A DNA stretch of 64,000 bases. It comes from Epiperipatus broadwayi (Eukaryota > Onychophora > Udeonychophora > Euonychophora > Peripatidae). The notes under the pieces are model-generated. The model worked only from the letters and a program-made list of their open reading frames with translations. It was not told where the DNA came from and ran no database searches. Where the stretch lies: NCBI GenBank assembly GCA_028023455.1, contig JAQFVV010012397.1, positions 436,001 to 500,000 on the forward strand. Reading direction: 5' to 3'. Positions 11,410-22,155 of this stretch are shown here, in pieces. Every line of letters begins with the position of its first letter. Position 1 is the stretch's first letter. The position numbers and the translations under genes are program-made.

Positions 11410-11717
11410 TCGAATAAAAGTTATAATTTGTAGATGACATACTCACATATATGTTAGGATGTTTACCAAATTAAAATCTGTTTTGTGGAGTAGTTCATAT
11501 CTTTTCATATAAAAATAACATTTTTATTTTTCAACATTGCCTTTTCTAAATATTCCATACAAATATTATAGAAAAAAAGAGGGTTTGTTAATAGGAGGTG
11601 CATTCATAAGTGAGAATCGTCTATATATTTGTACTGATAAACTGAAATTCTGTAATCAAAAACAAGTTTTTATCATACAGATTTTGTCAATTATTAAATA
11701 GTTATAGTTTTTCTTAA

Positions 11718-12973
11718 TGTGATAATGGTACTAGTACATATAATACACTTCACAGCTTGATGGTGCTGGTTTTCTCCCAATGCACATCAATATGCCATTT
11801 TAGTGGCCTAACTTACGGCTAACACTACAAGTGATGTTGTAGTCATAATAGGTCACTTGATAGTGATGTATTCTACACTTACATAATGAAATACCACACC
11901 CATTGCATTTCAAAAGTATTCCTCAAGTGAGCGCAACTGATCTAACCCTATTGTATGATTTTATGGTAGCCATATTTTAAGTACGCTAAACTTTTAAAAT
12001 ATTCATTAACGAAAAATTGTGAGAAAACTTAAAGTAGTAGTACAAAGTAAGAATTTCCAGCCATCACACAGGTTTTCGTACAATTTGTAACTGAACACAA
12101 CTGCGAAAGGTTAGGTTGAAAAGCAGAATTCGGCTGAGTTCATGCGAAAATGCACATAGTGAATTACCATCTAAGAGACTGTTTATTTTTTATTTAATTT
12201 GTGCCAAAATATTTATAACTTATATTTTTTATTCAATAAATGTCCAAATTATTTCATGGAAAATTGTTGTTGTTATTTACATAATTGAAAAGAAAACTAA
12301 ACCTGCTCTCCATCAAAAAACAAACTGTAGGTTTATTAAAAACGAAATGTTTAGGGATTTCTTAAAAAGCATAAAAATTAAGCAATAATTTTCTCAGTAA
12401 TATAAATGTTAAAAAAAAATAGCAAAGAAGTCGATAATTAAAAATCAAACCAACCCATTTCCACCATCTAAAAATAAAAAAGAACTTTTCGGTAGCATAA
12501 ATGTTAAAAAAAAAAAGTAAAAAGATAATAATTAAAAAGCAAACCAATCCCCCTCCACCATCTAAAAACAAAGTGCTTGTTTCTTAAAAATCAAACCAAC
12601 CCCCTTCCACCATCTAAAAATAAAGAAGAACTTTTCGGTAGCATAAATGTTAAAAAAAAATAAATAAATAAAAAGATGATAATTAAAAAGCAAACCAACC
12701 CCCCTCCTCCATCTAAAACAAAGTGTTTGTTTCTTAACACTCAAACCAACCCCCTTCCATCATCTAAAAATAAAGAAGAACTTTTCGGTAGTCTAAATGT
12801 TAACAAAATATATAAATTTCCCAAATTTGTAAAAAATTAAAAATATAAATTTATAAAATTTACTGTATTTTACTGTATTATAATCCCATGATCATGTATA
12901 TTGATGTGCATTGGTTGAAAACCAGTGCCATCAAGTGATGGAGTGTATTATATGTACTAGTACCATGATAATA
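11718..12973. mobile_element. Terminal-inverted-repeat element carrying a minisatellite
   Basis: The ends are reverse complements over about 75 bp: 11718-11796 contains ggtactagtacatataatac and 12899-12973 contains its partner. The 1.25-kb interior has no convincing transposase. It holds a G/C-tract-rich minisatellite at about 12397-12800. I could not settle target duplications, so superfamily is undetermined. It is probably a non-autonomous DNA transposon. Confidence 0.6.
12397..12800. repeat. Minisatellite of about 150 bp with internal sub-repeats
   Basis: Units restart with tcaaaccaac at 12445, 12591 and 12741 (spacing 146 and 150 bp). Each contains two variants of a ccaccatctaaaaa block and an aacttttcggtag block. 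The glycine/phenylalanine-rich open frames on the minus strand are by-products of this repeat. Confidence 0.85.
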
Positions 12974-14252
12974 AATGAGTACTATGAGAATATATGACAA
13001 TAACTTTTATTTAGTAGTGTAATATGAAACCTGATAATCTGTAGCAGTTGGAAAAAAAGATATTTCCATGTATACCATTGTTCTATTTCAAAATTTTGAA
13101 AAAAATAACTCTGGTGTGCAAATATTCATAAAACACTTCACATATAAGCTTGGATTGCAGACTAGAGTTCAAATAACTAAATCAGCATGGATGGAATTAT
13201 TGGTTATTAAGCAGGTGACCTGCTTATCTTATTTGATTGCTCAAAATGTTTTCTTTTTTTTAATGACGTAAAAACTATAAGCATGACATCAACAGAAACA
13301 GGGTCATTTGATATATCTTTTACGTAGCTTTCTATGGCTGACTTTAAAAATAAAATCCGATGAAAATTGGATTTTTTATGAATTTTTTTCGTAACTGGCG
13401 CATTTTTTTTTTTTCATCAATTTTGTAATTTCCACGAAGCGATATAGACAGAAAACTTTTACGGGCCTAAAAATAGGCTTTTATCGGCTTAAAAATATGG
13501 TAATTCACAAACAAGACCTTCCATGAGGTCTAAATGTAATTGCAGAATATCAGGCTCGTAAATATAAAATTTTAATTTTTTAATTTTTTGAATAATATTT
13601 TAACTTTTTTTTTAATTATTTGAAAAAATGAATTAATTTTTATTAATTTGCATTGGTGTGTGAGATATAAATTCTATGTTTATTTATGCTCATATGAATT
13701 CATTATATATTGTAATTTTGTGAGTTCTATTTCACTTATTTTATAAAAATAATGATTCTCAAAAAGTTTAATGATTTATTATTTATTGTTATGTTTATAT
13801 GATGTGTTTGTGTTTGCAAGTAATGATTTACAAAACTAATAATCAAATGTACAGAAAGATTGCATATGCAGGCAAATAATCAAATTCTGATTCTTGCCTA
13901 TGCCTTGTTACTCATACTGTGGAGTTATTCTACATTTTCTATATGTTTCATCACATTATTTTCAAGTTTATAGCTAACAAATGGACTATATACAAATAAA
14001 TTATATCTATGTGATACAATAAATATAACAAGATAGCATCACTGGTGTGCATAAAGAATATAAACATCACTGATGTACACAAAAAAAAAATGAAGAGATG
14101 AAACTCATTTTATCAGTGATACAGACAGTAGCTACAATTTTTAGTTTTAGATAGACAAGAATCCAATTGTTATGATTACAAATGCATATCTATCTATCTT
14201 CTGGAAATGATTTGTTTTGTATCTTTTATTAGGATGAATCTTTTTCTTACAG
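12974..14252. other. No gene seen
   Basis: AT-rich sequence. A patch near 13310-13560 has short local inverted motifs (for example cctaaaaatagg near 13465) but no clear element. No coding signal seen. Confidence 0.4.
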
Positions 14253-14349
14253 ATGCCTTTGACATTTGGTAACTTTTGGGGTACAAGATAAAAATGAAGA
14301 ATTCTCATGCGAATACTTTTGGAGATTCTGAAGCTATGGATTATTTCAG
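14253..14349 (+). CDS. Candidate first coding exon, plus strand
   Basis: A 97-nt block is bounded by a strong acceptor (tttttcttacag ending at 14252) and a strong donor (ttcag|gtaaga at 14350). In frame with an ATG at 14294-14296 it reads 18 codons, MKNSHANTFGDSEAMDYF, and leaves two bases (phase 2). The other frames hit stops, so it would be a 5' exon holding untranslated leader and a start codon. The context aaaATGA has A at -3, a good animal start. It lies inside the region of the minus-strand sushi gene, on the other strand. I could not find its partner exons, and the product is unknown. Two good splice sites at this spacing can occur by chance in 64 kb. Confidence 0.4.
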
Positions 14350-15357
14350 GTAAGACATATTATATATGGTTTCAAAGATAATTTTGTGAGGAATACAAAG
14401 AAATTATCTTGAAGATGTAATTTAAACTTAGTTAATGATGAATTAAAAATAATGAACAAACAATAAAGTAATGATTATGTCGGATGTGGAAATTTCTTTT
14501 TTACCTTGTTTTTTAATGGTAATCACTACTTGTCTTAGCCTTATTGCTTTCCTTAGTTTTTCTAGTTTCTATCAATGTAATTTTTTTTGCTCTAACATTA
14601 TTAAAACTGAAGTTAGTCAAAATTGGGTCTCTGGTCAGTTTTTTAAAATACCAAGTAGTTAATACAGCATTAGAAATTAATAAATAAAAAAAATATTCTA
14701 ATAAAATTACTTCTCTTTGTGCATTATAAAAAACTGTACTATACTATTAACTAGCAAAAAGGAGCAAAATTTATGACAATGGTAAGAAAAGTTGCTTTCT
14801 TTTTTAAGCATAAAGAAGAATATTTATTGTAAAAAAATATAAATAAGTGGAAGGATGTATTTGGTTTAACTTACAGAATAAATTATTAAAAGTCTAAAAA
14901 TATTAGATGTTTATTGCTTCAATGTAAATATTTAGATAAAATGAAAAAGAAAATGACTAAAAATGGATGAGACAATAAAGGATTTTGGTATTGGTGAAAT
15001 TATGTGACAAATCACACACAAAAAGTAAACTATAAAACAGAATTATTAAAAATTGTATTTTATTTTTTTTTAATAATAAGTTTTTATGATATATATCTTC
15101 ATATAGCTGATTTGGATATAAAAAAAGCAAGTTATAAATTGTATTAAAATAACATTACACTACAATAATGACAGAGTGCTGTTACCAATGACAGTTTAAT
15201 TCTAGTAGTTCAATTCATATAATAGATTACAATAATTATAAAGTGTACTAATTTTGAATATTATAATAATTTTGTACTGACTATGATTATTTTTATTAAT
15301 AATATTTATTGTTTTAATTTTTAATACTCTGACTTTTTAAAAAAGATAAAAACTTAC
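14350..15357. other. No gene seen
   Basis: AT-rich presumed intronic sequence. The one reading frame (14471-14662) is short and low in complexity, and has no recognisable motif. Confidence 0.4.
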
Positions 15358-15525
15358 ATTCACATGAAGGCAAATCTGGCCATTGTCCTGAAATGCAGTG
15401 AACTTCAGCAGCACCATTTAGCATAAAACCATCATAACATTGATATATCACCATTCCAGCTGATCCTTTTGGAATTGAAAATTTCGAAAAAGAATTTTCA
15501 ACTGCAGATGGCTCTTTACATATTA
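15358..15525 (-). CDS. Sushi/CCP domain exon, intact
   Basis: A single exon of 168 nt encodes one complement-control-protein (sushi) module. On the minus strand it has a tttttttttaag| acceptor and a gaat|gtaagt donor, and it is phase 1-1. The four domain cysteines and the late tryptophan are present: I-C-K-E-P, then Y-Q-C-Y-D-G-F, then V-H-C-I-S-G-Q-W, ending L-P-S-C-E. Sushi modules are extracellular beta-sandwich domains about 60 residues long, used for protein or carbohydrate contacts in complement regulators, selectins and similar mosaics. The exon resembles 27735-27905 and 54471-54641 along its length, so it arose by domain duplication. It is the last sushi exon of the array seen in this window. 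The overall protein cannot be named. Confidence 0.85.
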
Positions 15526-16300
15526 CTTAAAAAAAAATCCATGATAATATATATAAAATATTATTCATCAAATAATCAAAAATCATTTCTTAGAAGTGCA
15601 TTAAACTATCAGTAGTATTTCAAAGTTGTACAATATACAACTGAGCTTGAACAATATTATTATAATAATTCACATAAAACATAATTTAAAGACAATTTCT
15701 GTATTATTATTTTTTAAATTAAAATACATTTACTATCAAGTTTTTGAAACAAAGTAGAAAAAGAAATATATATTAAGAATTCTGCTCAAAGATAGAATAA
15801 GTGGATTAGCCAAGATCATGTGTGGAAGTTTTCTATTACATATCACTCTTTTAACACAATTTATCCATATCTTAATTTTATAACTGAATTGTATAACTCC
15901 TTCATAAATATTAATAGGACCGTGATATGTAGATTCTTTAAAGTCTGAATAATGTATGACATAACAAGCTGAAAATCTTTAAATTAAAAACTGTGACTTT
16001 ACAGAGCCGATAAATGGTTTCAGAATAGAGAAAATATTTTACACCAATCTAAAATTTTACAATTTTTGTATATGCTTTGATCAAAATAGCAGAATGCAAA
16101 CCGTAAAAATATAATAGTAATTGAAAAATACTATGTATTCAACAATGTCTCCTGCATCATAGCAAAAAAATATTATCACATTAATATGACTAATATAATT
16201 TGGCATAAAACTTTAAATAATAAACATAAACAGCAGAATATGCAAACAAAACCAAGAATGATTTATAATAACAAAACATGTTGATTGTATTAATTACAGG
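15526..16300. other. Presumed intron, no gene seen
   Basis: AT-rich sequence between a sushi exon and a LINE relic. Nothing recognisable. Confidence 0.4.
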
Positions 16301-16309
16301 CAACACTTT

Positions 16310-17060
16310 GAATATCATACAAATGAAAGAACAACATTGTTGAAATTGATGTTATATCAGACAGAGTGATAAGATTAGTTAATTAACTTAATGGAAGATA
16401 CTACCTGCATATAATTCAGGTTTAAGTCCCAACAAATTCTCATTCTGATGATGAAATAGAGAATTTTTATATGAATACACAAAATACTTTTGATCAAACC
16501 AAATATTTTTTAATTTCCATGGGAGATTTTAATGCTAGTATTGATAAACTCTATAAAGATGAAAATGCTGTAAGAAAATTTGGTTATGATGATAGAAATA
16601 AGGATATAATCTTGTGAAGTTTGCAGAAAAAAAGACTGTATATCATAAATTCTTTTTTTTAAAAAAAAGATCAATAAAAATGGACCTGGAAGCATTTGAT
16701 TAACAGAAAATATATATTTCAAAATTGTAATGTTTCTTAATAGATTCAAGTGATCATTGATTAGTGAGATATAAAACTAGAAAAAAGAAAATTATTTGAA
16801 AAGTTAATATTAACAGCTGATTGATATTCCTAATCTTCAAAAACACTTTAATTAATTTAAATTAGAATTTGCAAATCATCTTAAAGTATCAATAAAATAT
16901 CAAGATGGCTCAGGTTTGCTAAAAATCAATAAGATAACTGACATTCTATTAAAAACTGAAAGAAAATAACTGGTATAAAAAAGCAACAATTTACCAGTAA
17001 ATTTGCTATTGAAACAAAAGATAGAAGAAATATTTTTTTTTTAAAAAATTATCCATTATG
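16310..17060 (+). pseudogene. LINE endonuclease relic (RTE-like)
   Basis: The plus strand at about 16515-16545 encodes S-M-G-D-F-N-A-S-I, the catalytic G-D-F-N motif of AP-type LINE endonucleases. Downstream fragments correspond to the next part of the domain, with stops. The stretch is clearly homologous to 50700-51510, which carries M-G-D-F-N-I-R-I and the same flanks. The upstream region also aligns (gatatcagacagag-like stretches at 16354 and 50733). Assignment to an RTE-like clade rests on the order of motifs and is uncertain. Confidence 0.6.
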
Positions 17061-17098
17061 AAATATTGAATATCTAAAGCTTTGTAAAATGATATTAC

Positions 17099-17570
17099 TG
17101 TTTGTATGTATGAACGTCAAAACCAGACGCCTTAGAGAAGACCCTAAACAAACAAATAGAAAACAGATTGAGCAGGTAATTATGAACTGACCGATAATAA
17201 GAGTAATAGCTAAGGACTATGCATGGACTATAAATACCTGTTAGCAAATTAGCCTGAGTCTTCTTTTGCTGTCAACATGCATCCAGAAGCTTAGTGGACT
17301 TCAATTCCAGTACAATCCGTACAGAAAAAGGGGTGTTGGTATTAAAGAGGCTGCCCCAGTCTATATTTTTTGTATGCCTTAAAGCTCTGTAACTGGTTAA
17401 TGTTATACTAAATGTTTCACTTGTAATCTAATGTTTATACTTACATATACCAAATTGTCATATGTATACAAGTATATAAATATTCTATCAATTCCAATTG
17501 TATAATTTAATGTTTAACATTATTAGAAATAACTAAACATGTTTGTACACCTCATTTTTTTATTCTACTA
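17099..17570 (+). repeat. Putative LTR of gag-protease relic
   Basis: The stretch directly precedes the gag-like sequence and has LTR-like features: it opens tgtttgtatg, has a TATA-like ggactataaatacc near 17224-17237, and a G+C-richer segment after it as at a transcription start. No second copy occurs in the window, so the boundaries are estimates. Confidence 0.4.
17226..17237 (+). promoter_or_regulatory. TATA-like box in putative LTR
   Basis: The motif actataaatacc stands about 30 bp before a pyrimidine-rich gagtcttcttttgct segment, the spacing expected of an RNA polymerase II core promoter in an LTR. Confidence 0.4.
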
Positions 17571-17599
17571 GATTAATAATCGATACATTGCACAACTTG

Positions 17600-18980
17600 G
17601 TATAGTTGGACAGTGAATTGAAAAAAAAAAGCTTACTTGCATAATTGGATAGAAATTGGGAAAAACCAAATTGGTGAAGTCAGACAATCATTTGAAAAAA
17701 AAAAGCACAAACCTAAGGTATTGAGGCATAAAAGTATGAGCATACAGCCAGTAATAAGTACTAAACTATGATAGAGATAAAGAATATGGCAACTGCCCAA
17801 TTAGTATAGGAGAATTTGATGGTAGTTACCCTTCCGAGTGGCCCATTTATACAACTCATATCATTAAATATTTCATAGTAAATAAGATAAAAGATGATGT
17901 CATTAAAATCACCACAGTTTCTTTTCAGGGGTCCAAGTCTGATTAAATTCACAAACCAATTATATGAACCTGATGACCCCAAAAGTCCAACTTATGCTTA
18001 AGTTATTCAATGGATAAATAAACATTTAGTCCTGAACTATCAAAACATATAGCCAGACTACACTTACTTAACAGATGCCGAGTGAAGAAAGAAGATTATA
18101 GAGCTTATGATTTGGCATTAGGAGACTTGGCTCGAAACTGCGTATGGTGATTATTTAGAGGAAGCCTTGTTGGACAAATTCCTATGAGAGATGACAGATT
18201 CTATCAACAGCTGTTGACCATCCCTAAATCCCTGTGTTAACTTGTGCAGAATCAATCAAAAAAGGAATTACTCATGAGTTAATAATAAACAAGGCAAAAG
18301 AATTTTGGTAGTCAAATGCAGGTAGTTCAAATCAAACCTTAATTCTAAAAACAAGCAGGGAACAAAAAAATGAAAACTCAAATTGGGAATCTTTTCACTG
18401 CAGAAAAGCTAGTCATCCTGCACACAAGTGCAAGAACATGAGATGTAACAATTGTGGAAAGATGGGCTACCTAGTGAAAGTCTGCCAAATTAAAACTAAA
18501 TCAAAAGTAAATAAGAGATTTCCCGAGAACCAAAATGAGAAAACCTGAACAGATCATTGAAATCCATAAAGCCAAGACTGATAACTGTAAACAAACAATG
18601 TTGATAGTAAAAATACATAGAAAATCAGTTAAAATGGAAAGAAATAGTGAAGCAGGTGTATCAGTAACATCTCAAAAGGACTGGGTTACACTAAGTGCAG
18701 AAGTAAAAAATAAAGAGTATTAAAAGTACAAGAGTAAGGGTAAAAATGCAAATGGGAACACCATTGACAGAATCAGAGTGGTGAAAGAAGTGGCAACTAT
18801 AAACCATTGTCATGAAACCCTAGACTTATATATTGTAAAAAGTAATATAACACCACTGATTGGTAGGGAATGGTTCACCTCTTTAGAGATTAAAATACAT
18901 ATACTGAACAAAATACAAGTAGAAAAAGAACTAGAGGATAAATTATTTCTTTATTTGAAAATATTTCCAGTTTAAAATAA
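17600..18980 (+). pseudogene. Ty3/gypsy gag-protease relic
   Basis: Broken plus-strand frames give the end of gag and the protease. Two adjacent zinc knuckles occur at 18385-18488. The first has lost its leading cysteine (S-F-H-C-R-K-A-S-H-P-A-H-K-C) and the second has tyrosine for histidine (C-N-N-C-G-K-M-G-Y-L-V-K-V-C). The protease active site at about 18632-18670 is mutated, with N-S-E-A-G-V-S-V where D-[ST]-G-A-G-V-S-V is expected. The C-terminal flap region is well kept, with I-T-P-L-I-G-R-E-W at about 18845-18873. Reverse transcriptase and integrase are absent, so the copy is truncated just after protease. It is a different copy from the relics at 5.3-10.5 kb and 48.2-49.7 kb. Confidence 0.7.
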
Positions 18981-19021
18981 ATATTTGTAATGTAATACTA
19001 GCTAAATTTCCTTTTGTTTGC

Positions 19022-19191
19022 CAATTCGATTTCCTCGATAAAGCTTATTTTGTTTGCATTCAGTCCACAGTTAAATATTAGTTATTTAAAGAAATCTTTA
19101 AATATTTTTTTAATTATTTGCAGAGCACAAAACAACGAATGCTTTGTGCAATAGTTATTTGGATTTTGCTTTATCGAGGGGATACGAGTTG
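19022..19191. mobile_element. Small MITE with 22-bp imperfect terminal inverted repeats
   Basis: The left end is caattcgatttcctcgataaagc and the right end is close to its reverse complement, gctttatcgaggggatacga. The interior is about 125 bp, non-coding and A/T-rich. The superfamily cannot be assigned from the ends alone. Confidence 0.55.
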
Positions 19192-20491
19192 ATAAATTTA
19201 TTTAAATTGGAAAAATAACACCTAGGCCGCAGAATATTATGTAATTGCAACCACCTCATTGTGAAATTATTCATCAGTGATCAATTGGGGAATAGTGGAG
19301 ATATTTAAAACATTTATAATATTTAAACTGCATTTATTAAAGTATCTAATTTAAAACAAAAGCTTTAGTCTTGTAATGTATTTCAACCTTTTATTTGCTT
19401 AACCTTTTATGTTAATTGTCCGATGATCCAAGCAAGCACAAACACTTAACTCATGTTATATTATATGCACATTTGACTTATTTTAGTTTTTTTTAAATAT
19501 TCTAGTCCATTGTCTCTCCCTGATGCTAAGCTTGGGGCAGGGTTATAAAATAATTTACGCGTGTCTCAGATATGTTGTTGGTTTGTGGTTAGACTTGAAA
19601 ATAGACAAATAGGGTAGAGGAAATAGTATTCTTGATTTTTATATCTCGCGAATGAGTAGCCTCGAGGTACATTCGCCTAGTATTCAAACTGGGTTAAACC
19701 AACATACACATTTCGACCGGCACAATACGTATGTATGTTTTTTACTATAGACTTAATCAGTATTGAGATAATATTACACTTTACTTTGAAAATTTATAAA
19801 ATTCATATCAAGTGCTCAATATATTGTAACTGGCTAGGTTACATAGCACACAGCAACATAATTATATGTGTGCTCATATATATATCTATACTGTAACTGG
19901 ACAGCACATCCAACCTCTTTACATTGGTTGTAAACATTTCCTGATGAGCATGTTGTAGGAAGGAACTATCAATTGGCATTCCCCAATACAGATGTTATCC
20001 CCCCTACAACAATATTTCCTGCTCATCAGAGGATGTAGTGCCATAGAGCCTGGAAGCATCTAGAAATTTATGTTTGGTTTCCCAAATGGCGCCCTAGAGT
20101 TCCATCTCACTACAACCTTACTTAACATCATCTGGTTATGCCAACATAGCTCAGGAGGCATGAGATTCTTATGAACCAGTGCATAAATGGATAAATGATG
20201 CAAATGAAATTGACAAAAAATATAGTTTATTTTGAAACAATAATTTTATTTAACAACAATGTGACTTAAAGTTCTTAAAGAAGAGGAAGGAAAAGTTTGC
20301 TGACAGTCGCTATACAGGCTGTCTTCCTATCCATGTGCACATTACGGATGTTTTCTGATTGTTCCTGAGTGGGAATTGACCTTCTAGGTTCAAAGCTCCC
20401 TCATCTGCATAGATACGTATCCATGTGTATGGCAGTCATTAATTTACTTAGGTATCTTGAAGTGTTTATTCTATCCAAGTATCTTGAAGTA
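19192..20491. other. No gene; one interrupted stem-loop
   Basis: The only structure is an inverted pair near 19951-19971 (cctgatgagcatgttgtagg) and 20006-20033, which pairs with an 8-nt interruption. Nothing else is recognised. Confidence 0.4.
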
Positions 20492-21433
20492 CACCTGGGT
20501 CTCGTTTTATGCGATAGATAGGTTCCTCAGAAATTACGCGCAAACAAAATCGTGCAAAAATAGACATAACTTACATTGAAAAAGGGGGGATGTGGTCTGT
20601 GATTTTTCAAAATTCGCCTAAAAGCAAACCACCAACGTAAAATTACTTTAAAATTCACGCAAAAAAAAAAAAATAAGGAAATAAAATATGACTAATAAAA
20701 AATTTCAAATTTGAAAAAAATTGATACAAGACAAACTTTTTTTAACTATAATATTTAATTTTATTCAAAATAATATATTTTTATGCATAATTTACAGTAC
20801 AGTAATTTACATTTTTTTATACACATTTTAATTATTATAGCTATTTGCCGAAAAACACATTCGTTTGCAACCAACTAGCGCCAACTTCACACTCATGTTG
20901 TGTCAATGGTTTTCTGGTCACACCATAATTAGTAATTAATCTTTGAGACGATGATTTTATTAATTATTTATGAAGCTCGTGATATCCAGACATACAACCA
21001 TTTAGCTCTCATTGGAATTTAAGAGCACGTTAATGATTAGTATCATTAATAAGAAAATAATAATTGATTACATTCTTTTTTAAAAAGCAAAAACAGAATG
21101 TGATTTAAAATCCAAAATTAACATGCACAATGTTTGAACAAATTTACCTTATAATCTTGTAAAATTTAATGTGTGTATACATAAAATGTGGAAATCATGA
21201 TTTTAATTTCATTATTGCATAAAATCTTACTATTATAAAGCACTGAAAATATTGAAATTACTAAGATGAAAGTCGAATTCTAATAATGTGCTATTACTTT
21301 CAATATAACGTAAGTGCGCGAAATTTATTATTTAAAGTAATAGTGCATTATCGGAGATCGACTTCCAGTGAAACACGAATCGCGTAACTTCAAAATCGTG
21401 TTAAATGAGTCCGTGTAAAAAGAGACCCAGGTG
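20492..21433. mobile_element. Mariner/Tc1-type MITE, copy 1
   Basis: The element opens CACCTGGGTCTCGTTTTA and ends with the complement of CACCTGGGTCTCTTTTTA. It is flanked by TA on both sides (20490-20491 and 21434-21435), the target of Tc1/mariner-type transposons. The 942-bp interior is non-coding. Its subterminal sequences, with tracts such as ttacgcgcaaac, recur at 28047-29115 (inverted) and 59897-60205 (partial). It must depend on a transposase made elsewhere. Confidence 0.85.
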
Positions 21434-21520
21434 TATTTACTTTATCCATATATTGAGAATTATGTGTTTTAATCTGGGAATCCCAAAGTATTAATTTTTT
21501 ATTTTACATATCGTACATGT

Positions 21521-21930
21521 GTGGGTTTGAACCACTTATTTATCATATCAATACAATTCGAAGTCATTATTGTGAAGAGATTTATTGTTACTTATTATAT
21601 TCAGTGTGGGTTTGAACCACTTATTCACCATATCACTACATTTTGAAGTCATTATTTGAAAGAACATTATATTATTATATTCACTGTGGGTTTGAACCAC
21701 TTATTCATCATATCATTACAATTTGAAGTCATTATTGGGAAGAGATGTATGATTACTTATCATATTCAGTGTGAGTTTAAACCACTTATTCATCATATCA
21801 CTACATTTTGAAGTCATTATTGAAAGAACATTATATTATTATATTCAGTGTGGGTTTGAGACACTTATTCATCACATCAATACCATTTGAGGTCATTATT
21901 TGAAAGACATTATATTATTATTCCTTAATT
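21521..21930. repeat. Minisatellite with alternating 85/80-bp units
   Basis: Five units begin with gtgggtttgaaccactta or a close variant at 21521, 21606, 21686, 21771 and 21850, so spacing alternates 85, 80, 85, 79. Units 1 and 3 share an agagat...gattacttat type tail and units 2 and 4 a gaaagaacattatattatt tail. The array therefore expanded as a 165-bp dimer. The fifth unit is more divergent and runs into the next module. Confidence 0.9.
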
Positions 21931-22155
21931 CACACATATAAACATTTCCTTAATTTAAATTAAACTGAGAGAGTGCAAACCTCTCAAGCACTTAGCCAAT
22001 CAGATCTAAGTACTTTGGACTGGCTTGGATATAAAGAAAGACAAGTAAAGAATAGAGTGGAACCACTCTTTTCTTGTTAAATTCTCTGTCTCAGTATTTG
22101 TGATCTGATACCATCTGTGCTTTGTAAAATAAATATTATTCCTTAATTTAAGTAT
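21931..22155 (+). promoter_or_regulatory. Promoter-like module with LTR character
   Basis: The segment contains, in order, a CCAAT box (agccaatcag, about 21993), a TATA-like ggatataaagaaag (about 22027), and an AATAAA signal (about 22128). Attattccttaatt occurs on both sides, near 21923 and 22133. This compact arrangement resembles a small solo LTR. Reading frames are absent. It could equally be chance clustering in A/T-rich DNA. Confidence 0.4.

Noticed and set aside
12362-12744. Two glycine/phenylalanine-rich minus-strand frames
   Set aside because: They repeat each other because they read across a 150-bp minisatellite, which explains their openness.
21521-21930. CRISPR array
   Set aside because: Units are tandem and diverged along their whole length with no spacer/repeat distinction.
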